Shown piece after piece: positions 25,658-34,667 of a stretch of 64,000 bases of DNA. This stretch comes from [Empedobacter] haloabium. Its GTDB lineage: Bacteria; Pseudomonadota; Gammaproteobacteria; Burkholderiales; Burkholderiaceae_D. The translations under genes were made by a program, and so were the position numbers. Within the stretch, counting starts at the first letter, position 1. The number at the start of each line of letters is the position of its first letter. A model generated the notes under the pieces. It did not search any database and had not been told where the DNA came from. It was given only the letters and a program-made list of their open reading frames with translations. The stretch is from NCBI GenBank assembly GCA_008011715.2, contig CP136508.1:310001-374000 (forward strand), read 5' to 3'.

Positions 25658-28111
25658 ATGGGTGTTGGATTCAAATACGCCGACGCGTTGAAACAGGAAG
25701 AGTCGGTCGGTAAGCTCTTCATTCCCTACGCGGGGCACGTCACGCGCCAGGTCGTCAAGCTCAAGACCGGCGACTACATCACGACGTTCCGCATGCAGGG
25801 CGCCGCGCACGAGAGCGCGGACGTACGCGACATCAACATCTGGCACGATCAACTGAACAACCTGGCACGCAATATTGCCTCGCCCAACGTCGCGCTGTGG
25901 ACCCACGTGGTGCGGCGCGAGTACGGCGAATTCCCGGGCGGCGAGTTCGCGCCCGGCTTCGCGCACGACCTGAACGAGAAGTACCGCGCCCACCTGGCGT
26001 CGCAGCGCAGCCTGATCAACGAGCTGTACGTCACCATCGTTTACCGGCCGCAGCCGGTCAAGGCGCTCAAGCTGTTCGACCTGCTGGGCAAGCGCGCCGC
26101 CGCCGAACTGGCCGAGCAGCAGCAGGGCGAGCTGGAGGCATTGCAGGAAATCGTCGACACGGCATTGGCCGGGCTCGACCGTTACGAACCCGAAGTGCTG
26201 GGCTGCTACGAGCACAACGGCATCATGTTTTCCGAGGTGCGCGAGTTCCTCGCGTTTCTCATCGACGGCGAATGGCGCCGCCAGCCGCTGACGTGGGCCG
26301 AGATGGCCGACAACCTGGCCACCGCGCGCCCCATGTTCGGCAAGGGTGGCCTGCTGGCACTGAAGGGGCCCACGCGCACCCAGTACGGCGCGATCCTGAC
26401 GATCCAGGACTACGCGCCGATCACCTGCCCGGGCCTGATGAACGAACTGTTGCGCATGCCGTTCGAGTTCGTCCTGTCGCAGTCGTTCACGTTCCTGAGC
26501 CGGCCCGTGGCGCTGGCGCGGATGAAGCGCCAGCACGCGCGCATGACCAATGCGGGCGACGTGGCGACGTCGCAGGTCGATGCCATCGAGGATGCGATGG
26601 ACGACCTGATGTCCGGCCGCATCGTGATGGGCGTGCACAACTTCGTGCTGCTGATCCGGGCCGACGAGCAGAAGGCGCTGGCCGACCACATCGGCGATGC
26701 CGGCAAGGCGATCTCGGACGCCGGCATCAAGTGGGCACGCGAGGACATCGGCATCGTCGGCGCGTTCTACGCCCAGTTGCCGGGCAACTTCGAGTTCCGC
26801 GTCAGCGTGGGCGACATCAGCAGCCGCAACTTCGCCGGCTTCAGCTCGTTCCACAATTTCCCGATCGGGCACATCCGCCACAACCAGTGGGGCCATGCGG
26901 TGACGGCGTTCCGCACCACGTCCGGCGCACCGTATTACTTCAACTGGCACAAGGGCGAGGACGGTTCGGAGGCGAAGCGCGCGGCATCGCTCGACCCGAA
27001 CCACAAGGACCTGGCCAACACGATCATCATCGGCAAGTCCGGCACCGGCAAGACGGCGCTGCAGATCTTCCTGCTGGCGCAGTCGCTGAAGTTCAATAAC
27101 CCGGGGCAGCCTGGCGGAAACCGGCTGTCCGCCGTCTTCTTCGACAAGGACCTGGGCGCCTCGGTCGGCATCCGCGCCATGGGCGGGCGCTACTTCCCGC
27201 TGAAGAACGGCGTGCCGTCCGGCTGGAACCCGTTCCAGCTGGAGCCTACGGAGCGCAACCTGAACTTCCTGGAGCGGCTGGTGCGCCGGCTCGTCTACCG
27301 TGCCGACCGCCCGCTGACGGCCGCCGAAGAGAAGGACATCTACCACGCGATCCAGGGCGTCATGAGCGTGGACAAGCCGCTGCGCCGCCTCAGTGCCGTG
27401 CTGCAGTTCCTGCCGCGCGTCGACGACGACGGCATCCATGCGCGGCTGTCGCGCTGGGCCGGGCGCGGCGCGGCATTGGGGTGGCTGTTCGACAACGCCG
27501 AGGACACGCTGACGATCGACGACGTGCCGCTGGTCGGCTTCGACGTCACCGAGTTCCTGCCGAACGACGAGACGCGCGAACCGACGATCATGTACCTGCT
27601 GCACCGAATCGAGAGCCTGCTGGATGGCCGTCGCGTGCCGATCTTCTTCGACGAATTCGGCCAGCTGAGCAAGGACAAGACGCTGCAGGAACTGGTCGAG
27701 AACAAGCTGGTCACGATCCGGAAGCAGGACGGTTTCCTGATCCTGGGCACGCAGATGCCGGGCCAGGTCATCAGGAGCCCGATCGCCGACGCGATCATCC
27801 AGCAGACGGCCACCAAGATCTTCCTGCCCAATCCGGAAGCGGATCGGGACGAATACGTCAACGGCTTCAAGCTGACGGAGCGCGAGTTCGAGATCATCCG
27901 CAGCTTCGGCGAGAAATCGCGCCTGTTCCTCGTCAAGCAGGGCGGCAATTCGGTGGTGGCCGAATTCAAGCTGCGCGGGTTCGACGACGAACTGGCGGTC
28001 CTGTCCGGCAACACGGCCACGTCCAACCTGGTCGAGAAACTGGTGGCCGAGCTGGGCAGCGACCCGGCCCGCTGGCTGCCCGAGTTCCATCGCATCCGCA
28101 AGGGTGGCTGA
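25658..28111 (+). CDS. virB4: VirB4 secretion ATPase
   Basis: 817 residues from the ATG at 25658 (AGAGGAC upstream). The N-terminal half is the VirB4/CagE domain. The C-terminal ATPase has Walker A GKSGTGKT at residues 459-466, Walker B RVPIFFDEFG at about 659-668, and motifs LGTQMPGQVI and IFLPNPEADRDEY. VirB4 is the hexameric inner-membrane motor that energises pilus assembly and substrate transfer. Length is typical of the family. No internal disruption is seen. Confidence 0.96.
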   Translation: MGVGFKYADALKQEESVGKLFIPYAGHVTRQVVKLKTGDYITTFRMQGAAHESADVRDINIWHDQLNNLARNIASPNVALWTHVVRREYGEFPGGEFAPGFAHDLNEKYRAHLASQRSLINELYVTIVYRPQPVKALKLFDLLGKRAAAELAEQQQGELEALQEIVDTALAGLDRYEPEVLGCYEHNGIMFSEVREFLAFLIDGEWRRQPLTWAEMADNLATARPMFGKGGLLALKGPTRTQYGAILTIQDYAPITCPGLMNELLRMPFEFVLSQSFTFLSRPVALARMKRQHARMTNAGDVATSQVDAIEDAMDDLMSGRIVMGVHNFVLLIRADEQKALADHIGDAGKAISDAGIKWAREDIGIVGAFYAQLPGNFEFRVSVGDISSRNFAGFSSFHNFPIGHIRHNQWGHAVTAFRTTSGAPYYFNWHKGEDGSEAKRAASLDPNHKDLANTIIIGKSGTGKTALQIFLLAQSLKFNNPGQPGGNRLSAVFFDKDLGASVGIRAMGGRYFPLKNGVPSGWNPFQLEPTERNLNFLERLVRRLVYRADRPLTAAEEKDIYHAIQGVMSVDKPLRRLSAVLQFLPRVDDDGIHARLSRWAGRGAALGWLFDNAEDTLTIDDVPLVGFDVTEFLPNDETREPTIMYLLHRIESLLDGRRVPIFFDEFGQLSKDKTLQELVENKLVTIRKQDGFLILGTQMPGQVIRSPIADAIIQQTATKIFLPNPEADRDEYVNGFKLTEREFEIIRSFGEKSRLFLVKQGGNSVVAEFKLRGFDDELAVLSGNTATSNLVEKLVAELGSDPARWLPEFHRIRKGG

Positions 28112-28181
28112 CGGGACGGCCACCGTACGCGCGGAGCGGTGGCGGTCTGGCGACGATACGCGCAACCTTCAAGGAGAACAG

Positions 28182-28904
28182 ATGAAACAACTGATCAGGA
28201 TTTTTCTCATGGCGCTGGCGCTGTTCGGCGCCGGCCAGGCCCGGGCCGGCATTCCCGTGCTCGACGCCTCGAACTTGATTAACACCGGCCTGCAGGTCCA
28301 GGCCTGGGCTCAACAGGCGCAACAGATGGTGCAGCAGTACCAGCAGCTGCAGAACCAGTACAACCAGGCCGTGCAGACCTACAACAGCCTGAGCGGCGTG
28401 CGCGGTATCCAGGACCTGGTCAACAATCCGGCACTGCGGCGCTACCTGCCCAATGAATGGAACCAGGCGATGAACCTGCTGACCAACCCCGGCAGCTACA
28501 CCCAGCTGCGCACCAACGTCAACAACATCAAGTCGGCGGCGGAATTCATGGACATCGGGGACACCGCCCTCGATGCGGCCAGCGACGCCGGCCGCTCCTT
28601 CGTCGCCTCGCAAAACCAGGTGGCGCTGAACCGGGCGCTGTCGGAAGAGGGCTACAAGCAGGCCAGCGACCGGATCGCCTCGATCCAGACGCTGATCGCC
28701 CGCCTCGGCAGCACGCCGGACGCGAAGGACGTGGCCGACCTGCAGGCCCGCATCCAGGGCGAACAGGCGATGGTGCAGAACGAGATGGTCAAGCTGAACG
28801 CCCTGGCGCAACTGCAGCAGGCGCAGCGCGACATCCAGCTGCAGCGCTCGCGCGAGATCATCATGCGCGCGACCAAGTCGTCCACCGGCGTACCGCGCTT
28901 CTGA
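28182..28904 (+). CDS. virB5: VirB5 minor pilin
   Basis: A 240-residue protein with signal peptide (IRIFLMALALFGAGQARAG) and a Gln-rich coiled helical region (QAQQMVQQYQQLQNQYNQAV), then DASDAGRSFVASQNQ and a long helix near the C-terminus, as in VirB5/TrbJ proteins. VirB5 caps the pilus tip and may contact target cells. AAGGAG precedes the ATG at 28182. The last 12 residues (ATKSSTGVPRF motif) resemble the tail of the next gene's lipoprotein. Confidence 0.9.
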   Translation: MKQLIRIFLMALALFGAGQARAGIPVLDASNLINTGLQVQAWAQQAQQMVQQYQQLQNQYNQAVQTYNSLSGVRGIQDLVNNPALRRYLPNEWNQAMNLLTNPGSYTQLRTNVNNIKSAAEFMDIGDTALDAASDAGRSFVASQNQVALNRALSEEGYKQASDRIASIQTLIARLGSTPDAKDVADLQARIQGEQAMVQNEMVKLNALAQLQQAQRDIQLQRSREIIMRATKSSTGVPRF

Positions 28905-28946
28905 TCAACCCGCGGCGCCTCTGGCGCCGCATTTGGAGAACCCAGT

Positions 28947-29180
28947 ATGAAACAACTCGCTTTCGCAGGCGCGCTCGCCCTGCTGCTGGCAGGGTGCAGC
29001 GACCCCGTGCCCGAAGTGGACGATCCGAAGAAGATCGTCGTCAACGGCACGCCGATGACGCAGAAGGCGTTCGTCGACCAGTATTGCGCCGACAAGGCCG
29101 AGCACCCGACCTGCGTCAAGGTGCGCCGGGCGATGGTGGCCGGCGCCACCCGCAGCAGCGACGGCATTCCCCGCTTCTGA
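28947..29180 (+). CDS. Small lipoprotein between virB5 and virB6 (entry-exclusion position)
   Basis: A 77-residue lipoprotein: lipobox LLLAGCSD with lipidated cysteine about C17. Two further cysteines (QYCADKAEHPTCVKV) could form a disulfide. In plasmid pKM101 the entry-exclusion gene eex sits exactly between the virB5 and virB6 homologues, so a similar surface-exclusion or recognition role is inferred by position. Its last residues (ATRSSDGIPRF) mirror the VirB5 tail (ATKSSTGVPRF). Confidence 0.82.
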   Translation: MKQLAFAGALALLLAGCSDPVPEVDDPKKIVVNGTPMTQKAFVDQYCADKAEHPTCVKVRRAMVAGATRSSDGIPRF

Positions 29181-29190
29181 CGGATAGACC

Positions 29191-30237
29191 ATGGCGGCGC
29201 CCAGCGAATTTCATTTTTACGAGGACATGTTCAGCGACCTGACGGACGCGCTGGACACGTACATCTCGTCTGTCGGTACCGAGATCATCGATTCGATCAG
29301 CGGCGTCGCCTACTCGATGCTGATGATCTACATGATGTTATGGGGCTGGACGACGATGCGCGGGATGATTTCCGAGCCGATCACGGACGGCCTGGCGCGC
29401 ATCGTGCGGCTTGCCGTCATCGTCGGCGTTGCGCTGAACCTGGGCCGCTACCAGACCTACGTGTCGAACTTCCTGTGGGACGCGCCGGAAGCGATGGCGG
29501 GCATCATCGCGGCGGGCTTCGACGACGCCGCGGCCAATGTGCAGTATCTGGACATCCTGATGTCGCAGCTGTACGACATCGGCAATGCCTACTGGCAGAC
29601 GGCCGTGTCCAGCGGCGGCTGGATACCGGACCTCGGCATGATCGCCGTGGCGCTGCTGGTCTGGATCGGCGGCCTGGCCGCCACCGGGTTTGCCGCTTTC
29701 CTGCTGGCGCTGTCGAAAATGGCCCTGGCCGTGCTGCTGGCGCTCGGCCCCATCTTCGTGCTGCTGCTGATCTTCGAGGGCACCAAGAAATTCTTCGAGG
29801 CGTGGCTGGCGCAAGCGCTCAACTACGTGTTCCTGATCGTGCTGACAGCGGCGGCCGTGAAGCTGGTGATGACCATCATCGAGTCCTACCTGGACGTGTC
29901 GGCGGCCGGCATCATCGCCAGTCCGACCATCGACAAGGCCTTGCCCGCGCTGGTGTTCTGCCTGATCAGCGCGCTGCTGATGGCGCAATTGCCGACGATC
30001 GCCTCGGCGCTGGGTGGCGGCGCGGCGGTCAGCACGCTGGGCGCGGTGGGCTGGGCATACAGCAAGGCGGCCGGCACGGCGACCGGTGCGATGGCGGCGA
30101 TGCGGCCCACCAACGCGCGCAAGTCGCTGAACCGGCTGAAGGCCGACTACCGCATCACGAAGAGCGCGATCACGGCCGCGCCCAGTGTACCGGGTGCCGT
30201 GTATCGCAAGATCACGGGAGCCGGCAGGAAAAGTTAA
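29191..30237 (+). CDS. virB6: VirB6 inner membrane channel component
   Basis: A 348-residue polytopic protein with at least five hydrophobic segments, including the family-typical stretch MALAVLLALGPIFVLLLIF followed by FEAWLAQALNYVFLIV. VirB6 forms part of the inner-membrane translocation channel. The C-terminal 60 residues are basic and cytosolic. A hairpin resembling an intrinsic terminator begins 15 bp after its stop codon. Confidence 0.93.
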   Translation: MAAPSEFHFYEDMFSDLTDALDTYISSVGTEIIDSISGVAYSMLMIYMMLWGWTTMRGMISEPITDGLARIVRLAVIVGVALNLGRYQTYVSNFLWDAPEAMAGIIAAGFDDAAANVQYLDILMSQLYDIGNAYWQTAVSSGGWIPDLGMIAVALLVWIGGLAATGFAAFLLALSKMALAVLLALGPIFVLLLIFEGTKKFFEAWLAQALNYVFLIVLTAAAVKLVMTIIESYLDVSAAGIIASPTIDKALPALVFCLISALLMAQLPTIASALGGGAAVSTLGAVGWAYSKAAGTATGAMAAMRPTNARKSLNRLKADYRITKSAITAAPSVPGAVYRKITGAGRKS

Positions 30238-30251
30238 ACAGGGAGTGTGCA

Positions 30252-30292
30252 GGGCGGTGGTTTTCCGCGCGGGCGGACACCGCTCCTTTTTT
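30252..30292 (+). terminator. Possible internal terminator/attenuator between virB6 and virB7
   Basis: GCGGTG (30254-30259) pairs with CACCGC (30278-30283) across an 18-nt region that can itself pair (CCGCGCGGGCGG), followed within three bases by TTTTTT (30287-30292). The gap between virB6 and virB7 is 141 bp, the largest within the run. This could attenuate expression of virB7-virD4 or mark a second transcription unit. Confidence 0.55.
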
Positions 30293-30378
30293 GCGCCCTG
30301 AAAAAGCAGGATGGCGGTATTTGCACTGCAAAACCGTCGAAAAACGTAGTCACGATGAACGAAAACGAAGGAGTTTCC

Positions 30379-30570
30379 ATGCGTTTCACACTCGGTTCGG
30401 TGGCCCTCTGCCTGTTGGCTGGGTGCTCGCTCAACCCGCCCAAGCCGCCGCAGTGCGAAGGCGAATTCCGTCCCGTCAACGCGCAGCCCGGCCAGGCCGC
30501 GCTGCCGATGAATACCGCCGACAGCCTGGCGCTGTGCATGAAGGGAGCCGGCCATGGCCACCAAAGTTGA
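30379..30570 (+). CDS. virB7: VirB7-like outer membrane lipoprotein
   Basis: A 63-residue lipoprotein: signal peptide with lipobox LLAGCSLNPP and lipidated cysteine about C17. The ATG at 30379 follows AAGGAG at the correct distance; an upstream ATG at 30355 is in frame but unlikely. Its position before virB8 and overlap of 17 bp with it identify VirB7, which anchors VirB9 in the outer-membrane core complex. It is short, like the Agrobacterium and pKM101 forms, and lacks the C-terminal N0 domain found in Xanthomonas antibacterial T4SS VirB7. Confidence 0.85.
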   Translation: MRFTLGSVALCLLAGCSLNPPKPPQCEGEFRPVNAQPGQAALPMNTADSLALCMKGAGHGHQS

Positions 30571-31387
30571 GAAGAACGATTTCAAGAAATACCTGGGCGA
30601 AGCCCGTTCCTGGGAAACCAACCGGCTGCTGGAGGCGGAGAAGTCGAAGCGGCTGGCCTGGATGGTCGCGATGCTCGCGGGCGGGCTGGCGATCGTGTCG
30701 GTCGTCGCCATCGCCGGCATGACACCGCTCAAGCGTACCGAGCTGCGCATCGTCCGGGTCGACAACTCGACCGGCCGCGTGGACGTCATCAGCGAGATCC
30801 CGAACGCGAGAAGCTCGTATGGCGAGGCGCTCGACAAATACTGGGCCGGCCAGTACGTGCTGTACCGCGAAGGCTATTCGCGCGAGCTGGCCGAGGACTA
30901 CTACAACAAGGTGGGCCTGCTGAGCGGCAGTACCGAACAGCGCCGCTATGCCGAGTTCTTCGCGCCGAAGAATCCGCAGTCGCCGCTGAACGTGTACGGC
31001 ACCAGCGCGCGCGTGAAGATCCACATCAAGGGCCAGTCCTTCATCAAGAGCAATGTGCTGCTGGTGCGCTACTGGAAGGAAGTGGAGCGCGGCGCGTCCG
31101 AGCGGCCGGCCGTGTCGCACTGGGCGGCGACGGTCGTGTTCCGCTACTCGGGCGCGCCCATGGCCGAGCGCGATCGCGACATCAATCCGGTCGGTTTCCA
31201 GGTCACGGAGTACCGCAACGACCCGGATTCCGAACCGGTGCGCGAGTCGACGCCCACCGTGATGAGCCAGGCCGCGCCCGCGCCAGCGCCCGCGCCGGCG
31301 GAGCTGCCCACGGTACTGCCTGGCGTGCCGCCGCGCGCGCAGGCGCAGGTGCCGGCGATCGCGCCGGCCAACCCGGCCGTGCGATAA
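30554..31387 (+). CDS. virB8: VirB8 bitopic inner membrane protein
   Basis: A 277-residue protein with a short cytosolic start (residues 1-35, SWETNRLLEAEKSKRLAW), one membrane helix (MVAMLAGGLAIVSVVAIAG) and a periplasmic NTF2-like domain. Typical VirB8 sequence includes YYNKVGLLS and VKIHIKGQSFI...VRYWKEVERG. It nucleates assembly of the periplasmic complex. A Pro/Ala-rich tail of about 45 residues follows the conserved domain and is unusual in length. Confidence 0.93.
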   Translation: MATKVEKNDFKKYLGEARSWETNRLLEAEKSKRLAWMVAMLAGGLAIVSVVAIAGMTPLKRTELRIVRVDNSTGRVDVISEIPNARSSYGEALDKYWAGQYVLYREGYSRELAEDYYNKVGLLSGSTEQRRYAEFFAPKNPQSPLNVYGTSARVKIHIKGQSFIKSNVLLVRYWKEVERGASERPAVSHWAATVVFRYSGAPMAERDRDINPVGFQVTEYRNDPDSEPVRESTPTVMSQAAPAPAPAPAELPTVLPGVPPRAQAQVPAIAPANPAVR

Positions 31388-31396
31388 GGAGGCGCC

Positions 31397-32230
31397 ATGA
31401 AACGACTCGTTTTGATCGCGCTGTTCCTGCCCACGCTGGCGCTGGCCGAGCTGACGCCGCCGAAAGGCGCGTTCGACAGCCGGGTGCGCGTGGTCGACTA
31501 CAACCCGGCCGACGTCGTGCGGCTCAGCACCTTCTACGGCGTCTCCACCCACGTGCAGTTCGCCGACAAGGAAACCATCAAGGACGTGGCGGTGGGCGAC
31601 GTCGAAGCCTGGGAGATCATCCCGCGCGGCACCCACCTGTTCATCAAGCCCAAAGCGCACAAGGCGGACACCAACGTGACGGTGGTGACGGACAAACGCG
31701 TCTACCAGTTCGCGCTGGTGGTGCAACCGCGCAAGGTGCGCGATGACACGGCCTGGCGCGACCCGAACCTGGTGTTCTCGCTGTCGTTCCGCTATCCGGA
31801 CGACGACGCGGCCAAGGCGACCGCGCTGGCGACCGCGGCGGAAAACAAGGCCGTGCAGAAGGACCTGCAGGGTCGCATGACCGAGGCCAAGAAGCGCGAC
31901 GAAAACAACGATTACTGGGTGGCCGGGTCGCCCGAAGTCAGCCCGACGGCGGCGCGCGACGACGGCCGCTTCATCTACCTGACGTTCAGCCGCAACCGCG
32001 ACATGCCGGCCGTCTACGCGGTGGACAAGGACGGTGCCGAATCCCTCATCAATACCAATGTGGAGGGCAACGCGATCGTCGTGCAGCGCATGGTGCGCAA
32101 GCTGATCCTGCGCAAGGGCAAGGCGGTGGCCTGCGTCATCAACAAGAGTTTCGACCTGGACGGCGGCAGCGACAACACCTCCGGCACGGTCGCGCCGGAC
32201 GTCGAACGGGTCATCAAGGGAGCGCAGTAA
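31397..32230 (+). CDS. virB9: VirB9 core complex protein
   Basis: A 277-residue protein with signal peptide ([15 protein letters not shown]) and the VirB9/CagX pattern: [17 protein letters not shown] near the N-terminus, [17 protein letters not shown], and the C-terminal [18 protein letters not shown] with [15 protein letters not shown]. VirB9 builds the outer ring with VirB7 and VirB10. AAGGAGG lies six bases before the ATG. Its stop overlaps the virB10 start (TAATG). Confidence 0.95.
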   Translation: MKRLVLIALFLPTLALAELTPPKGAFDSRVRVVDYNPADVVRLSTFYGVSTHVQFADKETIKDVAVGDVEAWEIIPRGTHLFIKPKAHKADTNVTVVTDKRVYQFALVVQPRKVRDDTAWRDPNLVFSLSFRYPDDDAAKATALATAAENKAVQKDLQGRMTEAKKRDENNDYWVAGSPEVSPTAARDDGRFIYLTFSRNRDMPAVYAVDKDGAESLINTNVEGNAIVVQRMVRKLILRKGKAVACVINKSFDLDGGSDNTSGTVAPDVERVIKGAQ

Positions 32231-33630
32231 TGGGGATATTCGACAAGCTGAAAGGCATCAGGAAGAAGCCGGCGCCGCAACGCCCGGACGATGAACCGGC
32301 GGACGACCTGCCCGACCTGGAAGCGATGGAGGCGATGGAGCCCGAGCCGACGCTGGCCCAGGCGGCGCGGGCTTCGCACGGCCAGCGCGGCCGCGAGCAG
32401 GACAGCGCGGTGCAGGAGCAGTTCGAGTCGGAAGGCCTGCCGTCGGTCAACCGCCGGCGCGCCAGCAACAAGGTCGTCAACGTGCTGGGCCTGTTCGTGA
32501 TCGTGGCCATCGGCGCCGCGATGATCGTGGCCGTCAACGGCAAGAAGACGCCCGAGCGCAAGAGGGTCGAGCCGGCCGACAAGGTCGCCAACACGCTGCC
32601 GCCGCTGGCGGTGCCGCCACCGCCGCCACCGATCCAGACCGTGTCGATGCCGATGGGGCCTGCGGGACCGGTGCCTGGCGGCCTGTCGACGACGCCGCCG
32701 CCGGCGGCGGGTCCGTCCGGCCAGTCGTTCCCGGTCGCCGTGCAGCGCGCCGCCAGCGGCAAGGGGCCGGAGGATTGGGCCGACCGCAAGCGCAGCGGCT
32801 CGCTGCTGGTCGAGCAGGGCATGGGCGGCATGGGCGCTCAGGGTGGCCAAGGCGGCCAGGGCGGCCAGGGCGCGGGACGGCCGCCGGCCGGTCTGCCGGG
32901 CCTGGCCGGCCTGTTCCCCGGCATGATGCCCGGCGCCGGTGCCGGTGCCGGGGTGGCGCCGACCGGCGGCGACAACGGTACTGGCGGCGGCCGCAACGAA
33001 CTGGCGTCGCGCCTGGAACCGGCGGAGCTGAAGGGCGCTTCGGCCGGCTTGCTGCCCGACCGGAACTTCCTGATCACCAAGGGGACGGCGCTCGACTGCG
33101 CGCTCGAGACGGCGATCGACACGACCTTGCCGGGCATCCTGACCTGCCGCATCACGCGCGACGTCTATTCCGACAATGGCCAGGTGCTGCTGCTGGAACG
33201 CGGCACCCAGCTGGTGGGCGAACAGCAGGGCAACGTCAAGCACGGCCAGGCGCGCGTGTTCGCACTGTGGTCGCGCGCCAAGACGCCGCAGGGCGTGATC
33301 ATCAACATGAATTCGCCTGGTACGGATGCGCTCGGCCGCAGCGGCCTGGAAGGCTGGGTCGATCATCACTTCCTCGACCGCTTCGGCGCGGCGATCCTGA
33401 TGACGTTCATCCAGGAGTCGATGGAGGTGCTGGTGGCGAGACAGCGCGACGGCGACACGATCAGCCTGGGCGGCAGCGGCATGGCCGGCTCGCAGGTGGT
33501 GGAGAAGATCCTCGAGAGCACCGTCAACATCCCGCCGACAATCATCAAGAACCAGGGCGACCATATCCAGGTGATGGTGGCGCGCGACCTCGATTTCTCC
33601 AGCGTGTACGGGTTGCGGAGAAGCCGATGA
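32230..33630 (+). CDS. virB10: VirB10 core complex energy sensor
   Basis: A 466-residue protein: acidic cytosolic N-terminus, one membrane helix ([21 protein letters not shown], about residues 80-100), a Pro-rich periplasmic stretch ([14 protein letters not shown]), Gly/Gln-rich repeats ([10 protein letters not shown] at about 205), and the C-terminal TrbI/VirB10 barrel ([33 protein letters not shown]). It spans both membranes and gates the outer pore. The stop overlaps virB11 by an ATGA. Confidence 0.95.
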   Translation: MGIFDKLKGIRKKPAPQRPDDEPADDLPDLEAMEAMEPEPTLAQAARASHGQRGREQDSAVQEQFESEGLPSVNRRRASNKVVNVLGLFVIVAIGAAMIVAVNGKKTPERKRVEPADKVANTLPPLAVPPPPPPIQTVSMPMGPAGPVPGGLSTTPPPAAGPSGQSFPVAVQRAASGKGPEDWADRKRSGSLLVEQGMGGMGAQGGQGGQGGQGAGRPPAGLPGLAGLFPGMMPGAGAGAGVAPTGGDNGTGGGRNELASRLEPAELKGASAGLLPDRNFLITKGTALDCALETAIDTTLPGILTCRITRDVYSDNGQVLLLERGTQLVGEQQGNVKHGQARVFALWSRAKTPQGVIINMNSPGTDALGRSGLEGWVDHHFLDRFGAAILMTFIQESMEVLVARQRDGDTISLGGSGMAGSQVVEKILESTVNIPPTIIKNQGDHIQVMVARDLDFSSVYGLRRSR

Positions 33631-34667
33631 ACGCACCCGAACACAGCCTGCGCCGGCCGCGCACCGATGGCGGCGATAATCCGGACATGCTGTACGCCTA
33701 CATGGCACCGCTGCGGCCCTGGCTGCTGGAGGACGGCATCACCGAGCTCGTCATCAACCGGCCCGGCGAGGTCTGGGTGGAGCGCCGCAGCGGCTGGGAG
33801 GTGTACGACGCGCCGGAGATGACGTTTGCCGCCTGCATGCAGCTGGCCCGGCTGATCGCCAACTTCAACGGCAAGGCGATCAGCGCCGAGAAGCCCGTGC
33901 TGTCGGCCAGCCTGATCTATGGCGAACGGGCCCAGGTCGTCATCCCGCCGGCGTGCGAGGACGGCACCGTGTCGCTGACGATCCGCAAGCCCAGCGTGCT
34001 GGACAAGACGCTGGACGAGCTCAATGCGGAAGGCTCGTTCGACGAGTGCAAGCTGGTCAGCGAAGGACTGGCCCCGTTCGAGCGCGAGCTGCTGGCGCTG
34101 AAGGAAAATCGCCGCATCAAGGAATTCCTCGACCTGGCAGTGCGCAAGCGGCGCAACATCCTCGTCGTCGGCAAGACCGGTTCGGGCAAGACCACGCTCA
34201 GCAAGAGCCTGATCCGCAGCATCCCGGCCGACGAGCGCCTGATCACGATCGAGGACGTGCACGAGATGTTCCTGCAGCACCACCCGAACAAGGTGCACCT
34301 GTTCTATTCGCGCGAGGACGAGGGCGGCGCCAAGGTGTCGCCCAAGCAGGCGCTGGCCTCGTGCCTGCGGATGAAGCCGGACCGCATCCTGCTGGCCGAG
34401 CTGCGCGGCGACGAAGCCTGGGAATTCATCAAGTCGATCAACACGGGCCACCCGGGGTCGATCAGCACGATGCACGCCAATGGCGCGATGGAAGCGTTCG
34501 AGCAGCTGACCGCCCTGATCAAGGACTCGCGCACGGGCGCGCACCTGGACAGCGACTACATCAAGCACCGCCTGTTCACGACGCTGGACGTCATCCTGTT
34601 CTACGACAAGTACAAGCTCAAGGAGATCTACTATGACCCCGAGTTCAAGCGGCAGCAGATGGCTTAG
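33627..34667 (+). CDS. virB11: VirB11 secretion ATPase
   Basis: A 346-residue GspE/VirB11-type ATPase. Walker [10 protein letters not shown] lies at residues 182-190, followed by the Asp box ([11 protein letters not shown]), Walker B ([13 protein letters not shown]) and the His box ([12 protein letters not shown]). The N-terminal domain has [20 protein letters not shown]. It works with VirB4 and VirD4 in pilus biogenesis and substrate transfer. The ATG at 33627 overlaps the virB10 stop, and its 3' end overlaps virD4 by 35 bp. Confidence 0.96.
   Translation: MNAPEHSLRRPRTDGGDNPDMLYAYMAPLRPWLLEDGITELVINRPGEVWVERRSGWEVYDAPEMTFAACMQLARLIANFNGKAISAEKPVLSASLIYGERAQVVIPPACEDGTVSLTIRKPSVLDKTLDELNAEGSFDECKLVSEGLAPFERELLALKENRRIKEFLDLAVRKRRNILVVGKTGSGKTTLSKSLIRSIPADERLITIEDVHEMFLQHHPNKVHLFYSREDEGGAKVSPKQALASCLRMKPDRILLAELRGDEAWEFIKSINTGHPGSISTMHANGAMEAFEQLTALIKDSRTGAHLDSDYIKHRLFTTLDVILFYDKYKLKEIYYDPEFKRQQMA

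Noticed and set aside
25496..28165. An 889-codon antisense frame across virB4
   Set aside because: Low-complexity antisense frame; virB4 on the + strand is complete with Walker motifs.
32820..32880. CRISPR-like short repeats in virB10
   Set aside because: They are in-frame Gly-Gln codon repeats in a flexible region, with no spacers.
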